Below are positions 29,897 to 39,127 of a DNA stretch of 64,000 bases, piece by piece. The stretch comes from Candidatus Thiodiazotropha endoloripes. GTDB lineage: Bacteria > Pseudomonadota > Gammaproteobacteria > Chromatiales > Chromatiaceae. The notes beneath the pieces are model-generated. The model was given only the letters and a program-made list of their open reading frames with translations, had not been told where the DNA came from and ran no database searches. Where the stretch lies: the NCBI GenBank assembly GCA_001709035.1, contig LVKA01000026.1, positions 62,001 through 126,000 on the forward strand. The letters are read 5' to 3'. The stretch's first letter is position 1; each line of letters begins with the position of its first letter. Both the position numbers and the translations under genes were made by a program.

Positions 29897-30409
29897 ATGC
29901 TGAGGATAATCGGCATTGATCCGGGCTCTCGGATTACCGGATTTGGATTGATCGAATCCGATGGTGTACACACCACCCATCTGTTCCATGGCGTGTTACG
30001 TCTGGAGGGCGAAGCACTGGCGCCCAGACTGGGACAGATTTTTACCGGCATCAGTGAAGTGATCAACCAGTACCAGCCTGAAGTGATGGCGATTGAACAG
30101 GTCTTCGTTTCGAAGAATCCTTCATCGGCACTCAAGCTGGGGCAGGCCAGAGGTGCGGCGATCTGTGCTGCGGTCAATCAGGGATTGTCGGTGGCGGAAT
30201 ACTCCCCCAGAGGGATCAAGCAGGCTGTTGTGGGGACCGGCCGGGCGGAAAAAACCCAGGTCCAGCACATGGTGCAGATGTTGCTGAAGCTGCAGAAAAA
30301 GCCCCAGGCCGACGCAGCCGATGCCTTGGCCGTGGCATTGAGCCATGCCCACAGCAGTAGGATTGGATATGCAAAGCGTAGCAATGGTATGAGAGGTTTT
30401 CAGCCGTGA
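29897..30409 (+). CDS. ruvC: Holliday junction resolvase RuvC
   Basis: 170-residue endonuclease that resolves Holliday junctions after RuvAB branch migration. The N-terminal [17 protein letters not shown] carries the first catalytic Asp (Asp8); the acidic residues near AIEQVF and the C-terminal [13 protein letters not shown] complete the site. It abuts yebC and overlaps ruvA by 4 nt. Confidence 0.96.
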   Translation: MLRIIGIDPGSRITGFGLIESDGVHTTHLFHGVLRLEGEALAPRLGQIFTGISEVINQYQPEVMAIEQVFVSKNPSSALKLGQARGAAICAAVNQGLSVAEYSPRGIKQAVVGTGRAEKTQVQHMVQMLLKLQKKPQADAADALAVALSHAHSSRIGYAKRSNGMRGFQP

Positions 30410-31014
30410 TCGGTCGTCTTAGAGGCGAGCTCGCCGCGAAGCAGGCACCCCATCTGTTGGTCGATGTGGGTGGCGTCGGATATGAAATCGAAGCGCCGCT
30501 TTCGACCATATTCTCACTCCCGGAAATCGGTCAGAAGGTCACTTTGCTGACCCATTTGATCGTCCGGGAAGATGCCCATGTACTGTATGGCTTCAGTAAT
30601 GAAACTGAACGAACTTTGTTTCGTAACCTTTTGAAAGTAAATGGCGTAGGTGCCAAAATGGCGTTGACGATTCTCTCCGGTATGAGTGCCGAGGAGTTTG
30701 CTCGCTGTGTCGAGTTCGAGGATGTTGCGGCGCTGGTCAAACTGCCGGGTATCGGTAAAAAGACCGCCGAGCGGTTGATCATCGAAATGCGCGACCGGTT
30801 GGCGAAGCTGTCCGCTTTCAGTGTCTCCGGCACAGGGGCTCAAGCCATTGCAGCAGATCACCCCGTCTCGGCCAATGCGGATGCTGTGGCAGCACTGGTG
30901 GCGCTTGGTTACAAATCCCAGGATGCCAGCCGGATGGTGAAAAGCGTGGAACAGCAAGACATGGACAGTGAAGCACTTATCAGGGCCGCTCTGCAGGGTG
31001 CGGCTAAAAAATGA
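30406..31014 (+). CDS. ruvA: Holliday junction DNA helicase subunit RuvA
   Basis: 202-residue junction-binding tetramer subunit. OB-fold N terminus ([28 protein letters not shown]), paired helix-hairpin-helix motifs ([16 protein letters not shown] and [16 protein letters not shown]), and a C-terminal RuvB-binding domain ([16 protein letters not shown]). GTG start overlapping the ruvC stop. Confidence 0.96.
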   Translation: MIGRLRGELAAKQAPHLLVDVGGVGYEIEAPLSTIFSLPEIGQKVTLLTHLIVREDAHVLYGFSNETERTLFRNLLKVNGVGAKMALTILSGMSAEEFARCVEFEDVAALVKLPGIGKKTAERLIIEMRDRLAKLSAFSVSGTGAQAIAADHPVSANADAVAALVALGYKSQDASRMVKSVEQQDMDSEALIRAALQGAAKK

Positions 31015-32063
31015 CAGGATCACCGGTGAACGAAGAACCCAGATTGATCGATGGTGCGGCTACGGGAGATGATGATCTGCTGGAGCGGGCTATCCGACCC
31101 AAACAGTTGTCCGACTATGTGGGGCAGACGGCTGTGTGTGAGCAGATGGAGATCTTCATTACCGCAGCAAGGGGACGCGAGGAGGCCCTTGATCATGTCT
31201 TGATTTTTGGCCCCCCGGGATTGGGTAAGACCACCTTGGCGCATATCATCGCCAATGAAATGGGGGTCAACCTTCGACAGACATCCGGGCCGGTACTTGA
31301 AAAACCCGGGGACCTGGCTGCCTTGTTGACCAATCTGGAACCCCACGATGTGCTGTTTGTCGATGAGATTCATCGCCTCAGCCCGGTGGTGGAAGAGGTG
31401 CTCTATCCGGCGATGGAGGATTATCAGCTCGATATCATGATCGGTGAAGGCCCTGCCGCCCGCTCCATCAAGCTCGATCTGCCCCCCTTCACCCTGGTCG
31501 GTGCAACCACCAGGGCGGGACTGCTGACCTCACCGCTGCGGGATCGTTTTGGGATCGTGCAACGCCTGGAGTTCTATGATGCTGCGGATCTGGCGCGTAT
31601 CGTCAGCCGTTCTGCCGGAATCCTGAATATCGGTATCGACGCTCCAGGTTCCGGGGAAGTGGCTCGACGCTCGCGGGGAACCCCCAGAATTGCCAACCGA
31701 CTGTTGAGAAGAGTGCGCGACTATGCCCAGGTCAAAGGGGACGGTCATATATCGGTAGAGCTTGCAGACAAGGCATTGAAGATGCTCAAGGTGGACAGTA
31801 ACGGATTCGACAACATGGATCGTCGACTGCTGCTGGCGGTCATTGAGAAGTTTGATGGCGGACCGGTAGGGGTTGATAATCTGGCTGCGGCGATCGGCGA
31901 GGAGAAGGGCACGATTGAGGATGTGCTGGAGCCCTATCTGATACAGCAGGGGTTTATGATGCGAACTCCAAGGGGTAGAGTCGCCACACAGGCAGCCTAT
32001 CTGCATTTTGGCTTGACCCCAAGATCCGGGGATCATATGCCATCTGAGGATGAACTGTTTTAG
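31011..32063 (+). CDS. ruvB: Holliday junction branch-migration ATPase RuvB
   Basis: 350-residue AAA+ motor. Walker [10 protein letters not shown] at 67-75, Walker [11 protein letters not shown], sensor 1 [18 protein letters not shown] and the C-terminal winged helix ([14 protein letters not shown]). It overlaps ruvA by 4 nt. Its TAG stop lies inside a sequence resembling the end of the dispersed inverted-repeat element. Confidence 0.97.
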   Translation: MTGSPVNEEPRLIDGAATGDDDLLERAIRPKQLSDYVGQTAVCEQMEIFITAARGREEALDHVLIFGPPGLGKTTLAHIIANEMGVNLRQTSGPVLEKPGDLAALLTNLEPHDVLFVDEIHRLSPVVEEVLYPAMEDYQLDIMIGEGPAARSIKLDLPPFTLVGATTRAGLLTSPLRDRFGIVQRLEFYDAADLARIVSRSAGILNIGIDAPGSGEVARRSRGTPRIANRLLRRVRDYAQVKGDGHISVELADKALKMLKVDSNGFDNMDRRLLLAVIEKFDGGPVGVDNLAAAIGEEKGTIEDVLEPYLIQQGFMMRTPRGRVATQAAYLHFGLTPRSGDHMPSEDELF

Positions 32064-32175
32064 GGGCTGTTAACATTAATAGCGAATACGGATTAATCAG
32101 GGAACTCAGATAACATCACACAATCATAGTAGGTTAGTTTCGGCAGCGGAATCGGTCGAATAACGGTCTTGGGGT

Positions 32176-32598
32176 ATGAAAAGCAGTCATAATCGATTTA
32201 TCTGGCCGGTCAGGGTCTACTACGAAGATACCGATGCCGGTGGTGTGGTCTATTACGCCAACTACCTGAAATTCATGGAGCGTGCCCGCACCGAATGGCT
32301 GCGGAGCAAAGGCTTCGAGCAGGACGAGTTGCTGCGGAAAGACGGGATCATCTTCGCAGTTCGTCATGTCGATGTGGGATACCATCATCCCGCCCGCTTT
32401 AACGATGCGCTGGAGGTGTCTGCCGCCGTGTCACGGAAGGGGCGTGCCAGCCTGAGTTTCTACCAGGAGGTGGTGCGCGCCGAGGATACACGCATACTTT
32501 GCCAGGGAGAGATCAAGATTGCTTGTGTGAATATGAAGACCATGCGCCCAACACCTATTCCAAAACATATATTGCTGGAGATTGCGGATGTCGACTGA
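32176..32598 (+). CDS. ybgC: Tol-Pal-associated acyl-CoA thioesterase YbgC
   Basis: 140-residue hot-dog-fold thioesterase. The catalytic segment VYYEDTDAGGVVYYANYLKFMERARTEW has the conserved Asp and the family signature. It opens the tol-pal operon and overlaps tolQ by 11 nt, as in many gammaproteobacteria. It is thought to act on acyl-CoA or acyl-ACP near the membrane. Confidence 0.95.
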   Translation: MKSSHNRFIWPVRVYYEDTDAGGVVYYANYLKFMERARTEWLRSKGFEQDELLRKDGIIFAVRHVDVGYHHPARFNDALEVSAAVSRKGRASLSFYQEVVRAEDTRILCQGEIKIACVNMKTMRPTPIPKHILLEIADVD

Positions 32599-33262
32599 CC
32601 TCTCCATTACCCATCTGATTCTGAACGCCAGTCCGGTCGTGCAGTTCGTCATTGCCTTGCTGGTGTTTGCCTCACTCAGCTCCTGGAGCATGATCTTTGA
32701 TCGCATGCGGGTGCTGAAGAGTGCCATGAAAGATGCGGATGATTTCGAAAGCCGCTTTTGGTCGGGTGGTGACCTGGCGGAACTCTACCGCCAGTTGGAA
32801 CGTGAAACGGATGATGAATCGGGTATGGCCTCGGTGTTTCGTGCCGGGTTTCGTGAGTTTGCCCGTCTCCGAACCAAGGGTCACAAGGACCCGATGGCTA
32901 TGGTGCAGGGGGCGCAACGCTCGATGCGGGTCTCTCTGAACCGGGAGGTTGATCGTCTGGAGAGTCATCTTTCAACCTTGGCAACCATCGGTTCCACCAG
33001 CCCCTATGTGGGACTCTTCGGTACTGTTTGGGGAATCATGAACTCATTTACTGCTCTGGGTAACGTCAAGCAGGCCACCCTGGCGCTGGTCGCCCCGGGT
33101 ATCGCCGAAGCCCTGATCGCCACGGCGATCGGTCTGTTTGCCGCGATTCCTGCGGTCATCGCCTATAACCGCTACTCCAACGATGTGGAACGTCTGAATA
33201 ACCGTTACGACGACTTCGTGGAAGAGTTTGCAACCATCCTGCAGCGTCAGGCTGTATCCTGA
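32588..33262 (+). CDS. tolQ: Tol-Pal system protein TolQ
   Basis: 224-residue inner-membrane proton-channel component homologous to ExbB/MotA. Three helices are visible: about 14-36, and the pair in GSTSPYVGLFGTVWGIMNSF and ALIATAIGLFAAIPAVIAYN. It forms the TolQR motor that energises TolA during cell division. The ATG at 32588 is used; a TTG two codons earlier is not needed. Confidence 0.96.
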   Translation: MSTDLSITHLILNASPVVQFVIALLVFASLSSWSMIFDRMRVLKSAMKDADDFESRFWSGGDLAELYRQLERETDDESGMASVFRAGFREFARLRTKGHKDPMAMVQGAQRSMRVSLNREVDRLESHLSTLATIGSTSPYVGLFGTVWGIMNSFTALGNVKQATLALVAPGIAEALIATAIGLFAAIPAVIAYNRYSNDVERLNNRYDDFVEEFATILQRQAVS

Positions 33263-33278
33263 TCGGGTTTGTGAGCAG

Positions 33279-33704
33279 ATGAGTCGCAGCAAAAATCGTC
33301 GTCGTCCGATGTCTGAGATCAATGTGGTCCCCTACATTGATGTTATGCTGGTGCTGCTGGTTATTTTTATGATCACGGCACCGCTGCTGACCCAAGGGGT
33401 CCAGGTTGAGCTGCCCCAGGCGGATGCGGAACCCCTCTCCAGTGAAGTGGACGAGCCCCTGGTGGTGACGGTAAATCAGGCAGGGGATCTTTTTATCGAC
33501 ATTGGTGAGGATAAGGATCAACCGGTGGAAGAGGATGCCCTGGTCGAGCGGGTGCGGGCGGTACTCAAATACAAACCCAAGACCCCGATCATGGTACGCG
33601 GCGACAGAGGCGTACCCTATGGTCGAGTCGTGGAAGCGATGGTGCTGCTTCAGGCAGGGGGCGCACCAAGTGTCGGTCTGGTAACTGAATCACCGGAGAA
33701 GTAG
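33279..33704 (+). CDS. tolR: Tol-Pal system protein TolR
   Basis: 141-residue ExbD/TolR-family protein: one membrane helix (INVVPYIDVMLVLLVIFMIT) containing the conserved Asp used for proton movement, then a periplasmic domain. The start is the ATG giving MSRSKNRRRPMSEINVVP; the frame is open further upstream within tolQ. It ends 2 nt before the tolA GTG. Confidence 0.96.
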   Translation: MSRSKNRRRPMSEINVVPYIDVMLVLLVIFMITAPLLTQGVQVELPQADAEPLSSEVDEPLVVTVNQAGDLFIDIGEDKDQPVEEDALVERVRAVLKYKPKTPIMVRGDRGVPYGRVVEAMVLLQAGGAPSVGLVTESPEK

Positions 33705-33706
33705 TC

Positions 33707-34573
33707 GTGTTAGGGGTGCTCAAACGCAATCCATTTTCGGTGATGCTGGCGCTGTTGCTGCATTTTCTGATCGTATTCTTTCTGGTGTTTGGCGTCGATT
33801 GGGAGAAAAAACCGAAACCGATCGCCTCCCAGGCCAATGTGGTGCAGGCGCACACCATCGATCTGGACAAGATCAATGAGAAAAAGGCCGAGGAGAAAAA
33901 GGCGCAGCAGCTGAAGAAACAGCAGCAGGAGAAAAAGCAACGTCAGGCTGAAGAGAAAAAACGTCAGCAGGCGCTTGAAAAGAAACGGGTTGCTGAGCAG
34001 AAAGCTCAGCAGAAACGTGAGGTGGAAGCCAAACGGAAAGCCGAGGCCAAGCGAAAAGCGGACGCCAAGCGCAAGGCAGAGGCCAAGCGAAAAGCGGACG
34101 CCAAACGCAAGGCAGAGGCCAAGCGTAAGGCGGAAGCGGAAGCAAAACGTAAAGCTGAGGCGAAACGCAAAGCCGAAGCGAAACGAAAAGCCGAGGCCAA
34201 GCGCAAGGCGGAAGCGGAAGCGAAGCGTCGTGCTCAGGCTGAACGGGAAAGGGCGCTCCAGGCGCAGATCGCCGCTGAGCAGAACAGTCGTGAAATCGAT
34301 CGTTATGGTGCGGTTATCAAACAACAGATCGAGCGCAACTGGTTGAAACCGGCTCAAAACACAGAAGGACTCTCGTGTGTGGTGCAGGTCAGGCTGATAC
34401 CCGGAGGGGATGTGGTTCCCGGTGGAGTCAGTATTATCCGCAGCAGTGGTAATGCGGCTTTTGATCGTTCGGTTGAGGCCGCGGTCTACAAGGCAGCGCC
34501 GCTGCCGGTGCCCAGTGGCGCTCTGTTTGAATCATTCCGCTCATTAAGATTAAACTTTAAGCCGAATAAATAA
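33707..34573 (+). CDS. tolA: Cell envelope protein TolA
   Basis: 288 residues in three parts: an inner-membrane helix (about 12-30), a long Lys/Ala/Glu/Arg helical spacer (about 48-185), and the C-terminal TolA domain (about 195-288; IDRYGAVIKQQIERNWLKP ... ALFESFRSLRLNFKP) that contacts Pal and TolB. The GTG start follows tolR by 2 nt. The family domain order is complete. The antisense strand of the repeat region stays open for long stretches because of its codon composition. Confidence 0.95.
   Translation: MLGVLKRNPFSVMLALLLHFLIVFFLVFGVDWEKKPKPIASQANVVQAHTIDLDKINEKKAEEKKAQQLKKQQQEKKQRQAEEKKRQQALEKKRVAEQKAQQKREVEAKRKAEAKRKADAKRKAEAKRKADAKRKAEAKRKAEAEAKRKAEAKRKAEAKRKAEAKRKAEAEAKRRAQAERERALQAQIAAEQNSREIDRYGAVIKQQIERNWLKPAQNTEGLSCVVQVRLIPGGDVVPGGVSIIRSSGNAAFDRSVEAAVYKAAPLPVPSGALFESFRSLRLNFKPNK
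34021..34230 (+). repeat. In-gene tandem repeats of the TolA helical spacer
   Basis: Repeated units encoding AKRKAE/AKRKAD, several nearly identical at DNA level (for example GCCAAGCGAAAAGCGGACGC twice). They are a likely site of length change by slippage. Confidence 0.8.
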
Positions 34574-34585
34574 CTAATTGTTAAT

Positions 34586-35878
34586 ATGAAAAAAATAGTT
34601 TTGATGTTGCTGGTGTTTTTGGCTTGTCATTCCGTAGTGAAAGCCGAACTGACCATCGAGATAACCGAAGGCGTTGAAGGTGCGCTGCCAATAGCCGTGG
34701 TACCTTTCGGCAGGCTGGGCAGAGGACAGCCGGCGATGGATCTGGCTGAGGTGATCAATGCGGATCTGCAGCGTAGTGGGCGTTTCAAGACCATCCCACG
34801 GGCCGATATGCTCTCCCGTCCCACCTCCGATAGTGAAGTCGAATTCAAAGACTGGCGGGCACTGGGTGTGGAGAACCTAGTCGTCGGTCAGGTGGAGTCC
34901 ACCGGGGCGGGAACCTATCAGGTGCAGTTTCAACTGCTCGATGTCTACCGGGGGCAGCAACTCACCGGTTACAGCATCCCCACCACGGCATCCAACCTGC
35001 GCAGCACTGCCCACCGGATTGCCGATATCATCTATGAGAATCTGTTGGGTATTCCCGGTGCATTTTCCACCCGGGTCGCCTACATCACCTCAACCCGGCT
35101 GGCTGACGGCAAGAGCCGGCTCGGTCTGAATGTTGCCGACGCGGATGGTCACAACCCAGAGACCATCGTCACCTCAAGCGAGCCTCTGATGTCACCGGCC
35201 TGGTCCCCGGACGGGATGAAGATCGCCTATGTCTCTTTCGAAGGTGGCCAGTCAGCAGTCTATGTACAGGGTGTCTACACCGGCAAACGTCAGAAAGTCA
35301 CCTCCTTCAAAGGTATCAACGGGGCGCCAGCCTGGTCCCCCGATGGCCGCAAGCTTGCACTTACCCTGTCGAAGGGGGGAAACCCGGATATCTATATCTA
35401 CGATATGCGCAGCCGCAAGCTGCAGCAGATCACCCGTCACTACTCGATCGACACCGAGCCAGCCTGGTCTCCGGACGGCAAGAGTTTGGTGTTTACCTCG
35501 GATCGCGGAGGCAGACCCCAGATCTACCGGGTATCCGCTTTTGGTGGCAAGGCGCAACGTGTTACCTTTGAAAACAGTTACAATGCCCGGGCTTCATTCT
35601 CACCCGATGGAAAACTGCTGACCTTTGTCACTCAGGACGAGGGTAACTATCGAATTGCGGTGCAGGATCTCAAAACCGGCGTGATGCAGGTTTTGAGTCA
35701 GGGGAGACTGGATGAGTCACCCAGCTTTGCACCCAACGGCAGTATGATTATCTACGGCGCCAAGGCTGGTCGCCGCGGCGTACTCGCTGCAGTCTCGGTC
35801 GATGGGCGGGTCAGACAGCGTCTTGCCTTGCAGGCCGGGGATGTACGCGAACCGGATTGGTCACCTTTTAAGAAATAA
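34586..35878 (+). CDS. tolB: Tol-Pal system beta-propeller protein TolB
   Basis: 430-residue periplasmic protein. Signal peptide ending at VVKAEL, an N-terminal alpha/beta domain (about 25-165), then WD40-like propeller repeats marked by SPAWSPDG, APAWSPDG, EPAWSPDG and ARASFSPDG. It binds Pal and the TolA C-terminal domain. Twelve bp after tolA. Confidence 0.97.
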   Translation: MKKIVLMLLVFLACHSVVKAELTIEITEGVEGALPIAVVPFGRLGRGQPAMDLAEVINADLQRSGRFKTIPRADMLSRPTSDSEVEFKDWRALGVENLVVGQVESTGAGTYQVQFQLLDVYRGQQLTGYSIPTTASNLRSTAHRIADIIYENLLGIPGAFSTRVAYITSTRLADGKSRLGLNVADADGHNPETIVTSSEPLMSPAWSPDGMKIAYVSFEGGQSAVYVQGVYTGKRQKVTSFKGINGAPAWSPDGRKLALTLSKGGNPDIYIYDMRSRKLQQITRHYSIDTEPAWSPDGKSLVFTSDRGGRPQIYRVSAFGGKAQRVTFENSYNARASFSPDGKLLTFVTQDEGNYRIAVQDLKTGVMQVLSQGRLDESPSFAPNGSMIIYGAKAGRRGVLAAVSVDGRVRQRLALQAGDVREPDWSPFKK

Positions 35879-35904
35879 TGCACGAGTGAATTAGGAGAAC
35901 TTCC

Positions 35905-36450
35905 ATGAAAAAAGTGCTGTCACTATCCGCCACCATCACACTCTCTTTGCTGTTGATGATCGGCTGTTCCTCAACCCCAACCACTGAAGGCGGGGCCGAG
36001 GTATCTGAACAATCCACCGGCGCCGATAGCGAAATGGGTGCAGCCGGCAGTGAAGCGTCCACCTCTGCCGCCTCACAAGGCGAAGAGTGGTACGGCGATC
36101 CACTTGAGAATCCCAACAGCCTGCTGGCTACCCGGGTGATCTATTTTGACTACGACCAGAGTGTGGTGCGATCTGACTACCTGGAGGTGATCCAGGCTCA
36201 CGCAGACTATCTCGCCGCCAATCCACAGGCCGTTGTCCGTCTGGAAGGTCATGCGGATGAGCGGGGTACCCGTGAATACAATCTTGGTCTGGGTGAAAAC
36301 CGGGCCAACTCAGTACGCAGCCTGATGATGGCTCAGGGCGTGGCGGATAACCAGATGGTGGTCGTCAGTTATGGTGAAGAGAGACCATCTGCCTTCGAAA
36401 ACACCGATGAGGCAATGGCGCTCAATCGACGTGTTGAATTGGTCTACTGA
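35905..36450 (+). CDS. pal: Peptidoglycan-associated lipoprotein Pal
   Basis: 181 residues with a lipoprotein signal (LLLMIGCSS; the Cys is the lipidation site), an acidic Ser/Thr/Glu linker, and a C-terminal OmpA-like peptidoglycan-binding domain (VIYFDYDQSVV ... LEGHADERGTREYNLGLGENRA). It anchors the outer membrane to the wall and works with TolB. Good ribosome binding site AGGAGA. Confidence 0.96.
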   Translation: MKKVLSLSATITLSLLLMIGCSSTPTTEGGAEVSEQSTGADSEMGAAGSEASTSAASQGEEWYGDPLENPNSLLATRVIYFDYDQSVVRSDYLEVIQAHADYLAANPQAVVRLEGHADERGTREYNLGLGENRANSVRSLMMAQGVADNQMVVVSYGEERPSAFENTDEAMALNRRVELVY

Positions 36451-36464
36451 TTGGGGAGAGGTTC

Positions 36465-37280
36465 ATGAACTCACGCTTCAGACTGGCGATTATCAGCCTG
36501 GCGATCGGGCTGGGGGTTAGCACTCCGAATCTGGCAGCAGAGAATGGTCCAAACATGGAACAGCGTCTGCAGCGGATTGAGCGGATGCTGCAAAATCAGA
36601 GTCTGGCGGATCTGGTGCTGCAACTGCAGCAGTTGCAGAGAGAGGTACAGCAGTTGCGTGGCGATGTGGAGTTGCAGAAACACACCATGGACGCCATGAG
36701 CCGCCGGCAGCGGGATCTCTACCTGGACATCGATCAGCGGTTGTCCCGCTTTCAATCCGGCGGGGCGTCTTCACCCCCGCCGGTTTCCGCACCACCTCCT
36801 GTATCTGCCGCACCCCCTGCAAACCAGCAGAGTAGTGTGCCGCCAGTCACGTCGATTGACTCAACCAGCTCCGCGGTAACACCCCCGGATCCTCAACAGG
36901 AGGAGATGGTCTACCAGGAGGCATTCAATCTGTTGAAGCAGGGGCGCTACCCGGAATCGATTACCGCCTTTAGTGCGTTTCTCAAGGATTACTCCGGTGG
37001 CAGTTATGAGGACAATGCCCAGTACTGGCTGGCGGAAGCGAGTTATGTGAACCGGGATTTCGATACCGCCCTGGCGGAGTTCACCAAGGTGAGGGAAAGG
37101 TTTGCCCAGAGCCCGAAGGTGCCCGGTGCGATGCTGAAGATGGGATATATCCATTACGAGAAAAAGCAGTGGGATGAAGCGAAAAAGATACTGCGTGAAC
37201 TTCAGTTGAACTATCCTGCCACCACCGAGGCCCGTCTTGCTGAAAAGCGGATCCAACGGATCACAAAAGAGGGGCGCTGA
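36465..37280 (+). CDS. cpoB: Cell division coordinator CpoB (YbgF)
   Basis: 271-residue periplasmic protein. Signal peptide (about 1-25), an N-terminal coiled coil rich in Gln/Leu for trimerisation (about 28-90), a Ser/Pro-rich linker (SSPPPVSAPPPVSAAPP), and C-terminal TPR repeats (YQEAFNLLKQGRYPESITAFSAFLK and following). It coordinates peptidoglycan synthesis with Tol-driven constriction. Last gene of the tol-pal operon, closed by the terminator at 37352. Confidence 0.94.
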   Translation: MNSRFRLAIISLAIGLGVSTPNLAAENGPNMEQRLQRIERMLQNQSLADLVLQLQQLQREVQQLRGDVELQKHTMDAMSRRQRDLYLDIDQRLSRFQSGGASSPPPVSAPPPVSAAPPANQQSSVPPVTSIDSTSSAVTPPDPQQEEMVYQEAFNLLKQGRYPESITAFSAFLKDYSGGSYEDNAQYWLAEASYVNRDFDTALAEFTKVRERFAQSPKVPGAMLKMGYIHYEKKQWDEAKKILRELQLNYPATTEARLAEKRIQRITKEGR

Positions 37281-37351
37281 GACAGATCAACTGGTTGAGT
37301 GATTCAACCTATGCTCGCGAATCGTTGAATTGATGCGTGGTTCAATCCATA

Positions 37352-37375
37352 GGGTGCGGTTCTCCGCACCCTTTT
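37352..37375 (+). terminator. Rho-independent terminator of the tol-pal operon
   Basis: Perfect 8-bp stem GGGTGCGG/CCGCACCC, loop TTCT, followed by TTTT. It lies 71 bp after the cpoB stop. Confidence 0.88.
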
Positions 37376-37459
37376 CGCATTTATCACCATCAGCTGTTAA
37401 AAAAAACGATCCATCCCACCGGTCGATCATCTCTCGAACTCATTTGGCTCAACCCGGAA

Positions 37460-38101
37460 ATGTCACAAATACGCATCACTGAGATCTTTGTTTCCCTGCA
37501 GGGGGAGTCAAACACGGTCGGTCTGCCGACCGTTTTCATCCGTTTGACCGGCTGTCCACTGCGTTGTGTCTACTGTGATACGGAGTATGCTTTCAGTGGA
37601 GGCGAAAAAATGTCGATCGAGTCGATCCTGCAACAACTCTCGGAGCTGCGGATCAATCGGGTCTGTGTCACCGGTGGCGAGCCTCTGGCCCAGGCGGCAT
37701 GCACGGAACTGTTGAGGCGGCTTTGTGATGCTGGATATGAGATCTCGCTGGAGACCAGTGGTGCACTGGATATCAGCGCGGTTGATCCAAGAGTGGTGCG
37801 GGTCATCGATCTTAAGACGCCGGGTTCCGGTGAAGTGAGCAAAAACCGCCTGACTAATCTGGACTGTTTGAGGGAGAGCGATCAGCTGAAATTTGTCATC
37901 AGTGGCAGGGATGACTATGAGTGGAGCAGGGCAATGCTGAAGGATTATGCTCTGGAAGGCGAGTGTGAAATCCTCTTCTCTCCCGTACATGGTAAACAGA
38001 ATCCAACCCAACTGGCGGAGTGGATTCTGCAGGACAGATTGAATGTCAGGTTTCAAATGCAACTCCACAAACTGTTATGGAATGATCAACCAGGGCGATG
38101 A
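37460..38101 (+). CDS. queE: 7-carboxy-7-deazaguanine synthase QueE
   Basis: Radical SAM enzyme of 213 residues converting 6-carboxytetrahydropterin to 7-carboxy-7-deazaguanine in queuosine synthesis. Cluster cysteines Cys32, Cys36, Cys39 ([14 protein letters not shown]), SAM-binding VTGGEPLAQ. The start chosen gives the conserved [17 protein letters not shown]; the frame continues upstream to 37337, but that would overlap the terminator. It overlaps queC by 4 nt. Confidence 0.95.
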   Translation: MSQIRITEIFVSLQGESNTVGLPTVFIRLTGCPLRCVYCDTEYAFSGGEKMSIESILQQLSELRINRVCVTGGEPLAQAACTELLRRLCDAGYEISLETSGALDISAVDPRVVRVIDLKTPGSGEVSKNRLTNLDCLRESDQLKFVISGRDDYEWSRAMLKDYALEGECEILFSPVHGKQNPTQLAEWILQDRLNVRFQMQLHKLLWNDQPGR

Positions 38102-38775
38102 ATAAGAAAGCCGTCGTTTTACTCTCAGGTGGTCTCGACTCCGCCACTGTATTGGCGGTCGCCCGAAGCCAGGGTTATGAGTGCTATGCACTGAGCATGG
38201 CCTATGGTCAACGCCATGCCGCTGAACTGAGTGCCGCAGCCAATATTGCCAGCTCGCTCGGTGCTGCCGATCACAAGGTCATGTCCATCGGGCTCGACTC
38301 AATCGGTGGTTCGGCACTGACCGATACTTCGATCGAGGTTCCAGAGCAACTCGCTGATGGCATCCCGGTTACCTATGTGCCGGCAAGAAATACCGTCTTC
38401 CTCTCACTGGCCCTGGGTTGGGCGGAAGTGCTTGATGCCCAGGAGATCTTCATTGGCGTCAATGCGGTGGACTATTCCGGTTATCCCGACTGCCGACCTG
38501 AATTTATCCGCGCCTTCGAACAGTTGGCCAATCTGGCAACCAAGGCTGGCGTGGAAGGCAAAGCTTTTAAAATCCACACACCTTTGATCGATCTGACCAA
38601 AGGCGAGATCATTCAGCAGGGGATCAAGCTGGGGCTCGACTACAATCTGACCGTATCCTGCTACCAGGCGAATGAGCAGGGAGAGGCTTGTGGCAGTTGC
38701 GACTCCTGCCGCTTGAGAGCGCGGGGATTTGAGGAAGCGGGGATTGCCGATCCCACACGATACTGCAAAAGCTGA
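38098..38775 (+). CDS. queC: 7-cyano-7-deazaguanine synthase QueC
   Basis: 225-residue ATP-dependent enzyme making preQ0 from 7-carboxy-7-deazaguanine and ammonia. PP-loop [10 protein letters not shown] at 9-18 and a zinc-binding cysteine cluster near the C terminus ([20 protein letters not shown]). Translationally coupled to queE by the ATGA overlap. Confidence 0.96.
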   Translation: MNKKAVVLLSGGLDSATVLAVARSQGYECYALSMAYGQRHAAELSAAANIASSLGAADHKVMSIGLDSIGGSALTDTSIEVPEQLADGIPVTYVPARNTVFLSLALGWAEVLDAQEIFIGVNAVDYSGYPDCRPEFIRAFEQLANLATKAGVEGKAFKIHTPLIDLTKGEIIQQGIKLGLDYNLTVSCYQANEQGEACGSCDSCRLRARGFEEAGIADPTRYCKS

Positions 38776-39127
38776 ATTGCGGTTTCAATCACTTCGCAAA
38801 AGAACGTGTATCAACACAAATTGCGAGACCTTTATCAGCTCCGCTGAGGTCGATCTATTCATCCGCTTCCAACAGGATGCAGGCATCCATTCGATGAACT
38901 TGAATCAGCCATGCCGGCGCTCCAGATTAAATCAACCATGTTTAGTTTTTATCCCTTGATGAAGTGATCGCAAGGGATGAGAATTGTTGATCGAGGTCGC
39001 AGGCGCTAGGGTAATCACTAGTGTTAAATGGTGATGTGCAGTTGCTATATTAAGAACACAGAGCAGTTGACAGTTTAAACAACTGACTAGGATAGCAATG
39101 CCTTGGGACTGACAGTAAAGGGAGTTA
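38776..39127. other. Intergenic region between queC and the unknown 39-kb gene
   Basis: About 350 bp. I see no RNA gene, no hairpin terminator and no repeat. An AAGGGAG ribosome binding site stands at its right end. The boundary marks the change from conserved to accessory content. Confidence 0.35.

Noticed and set aside
34021-34230. Regular repeats resembling a CRISPR array
   Set aside because: The units are in-frame codons of the TolA helical spacer, with no unique spacers and no cas genes.
33710-34357. Open frame antisense to tolA encoding Phe/Leu-rich repeats
   Set aside because: It is the complement of the AKRKAE repeats; low complexity mimics a membrane protein.
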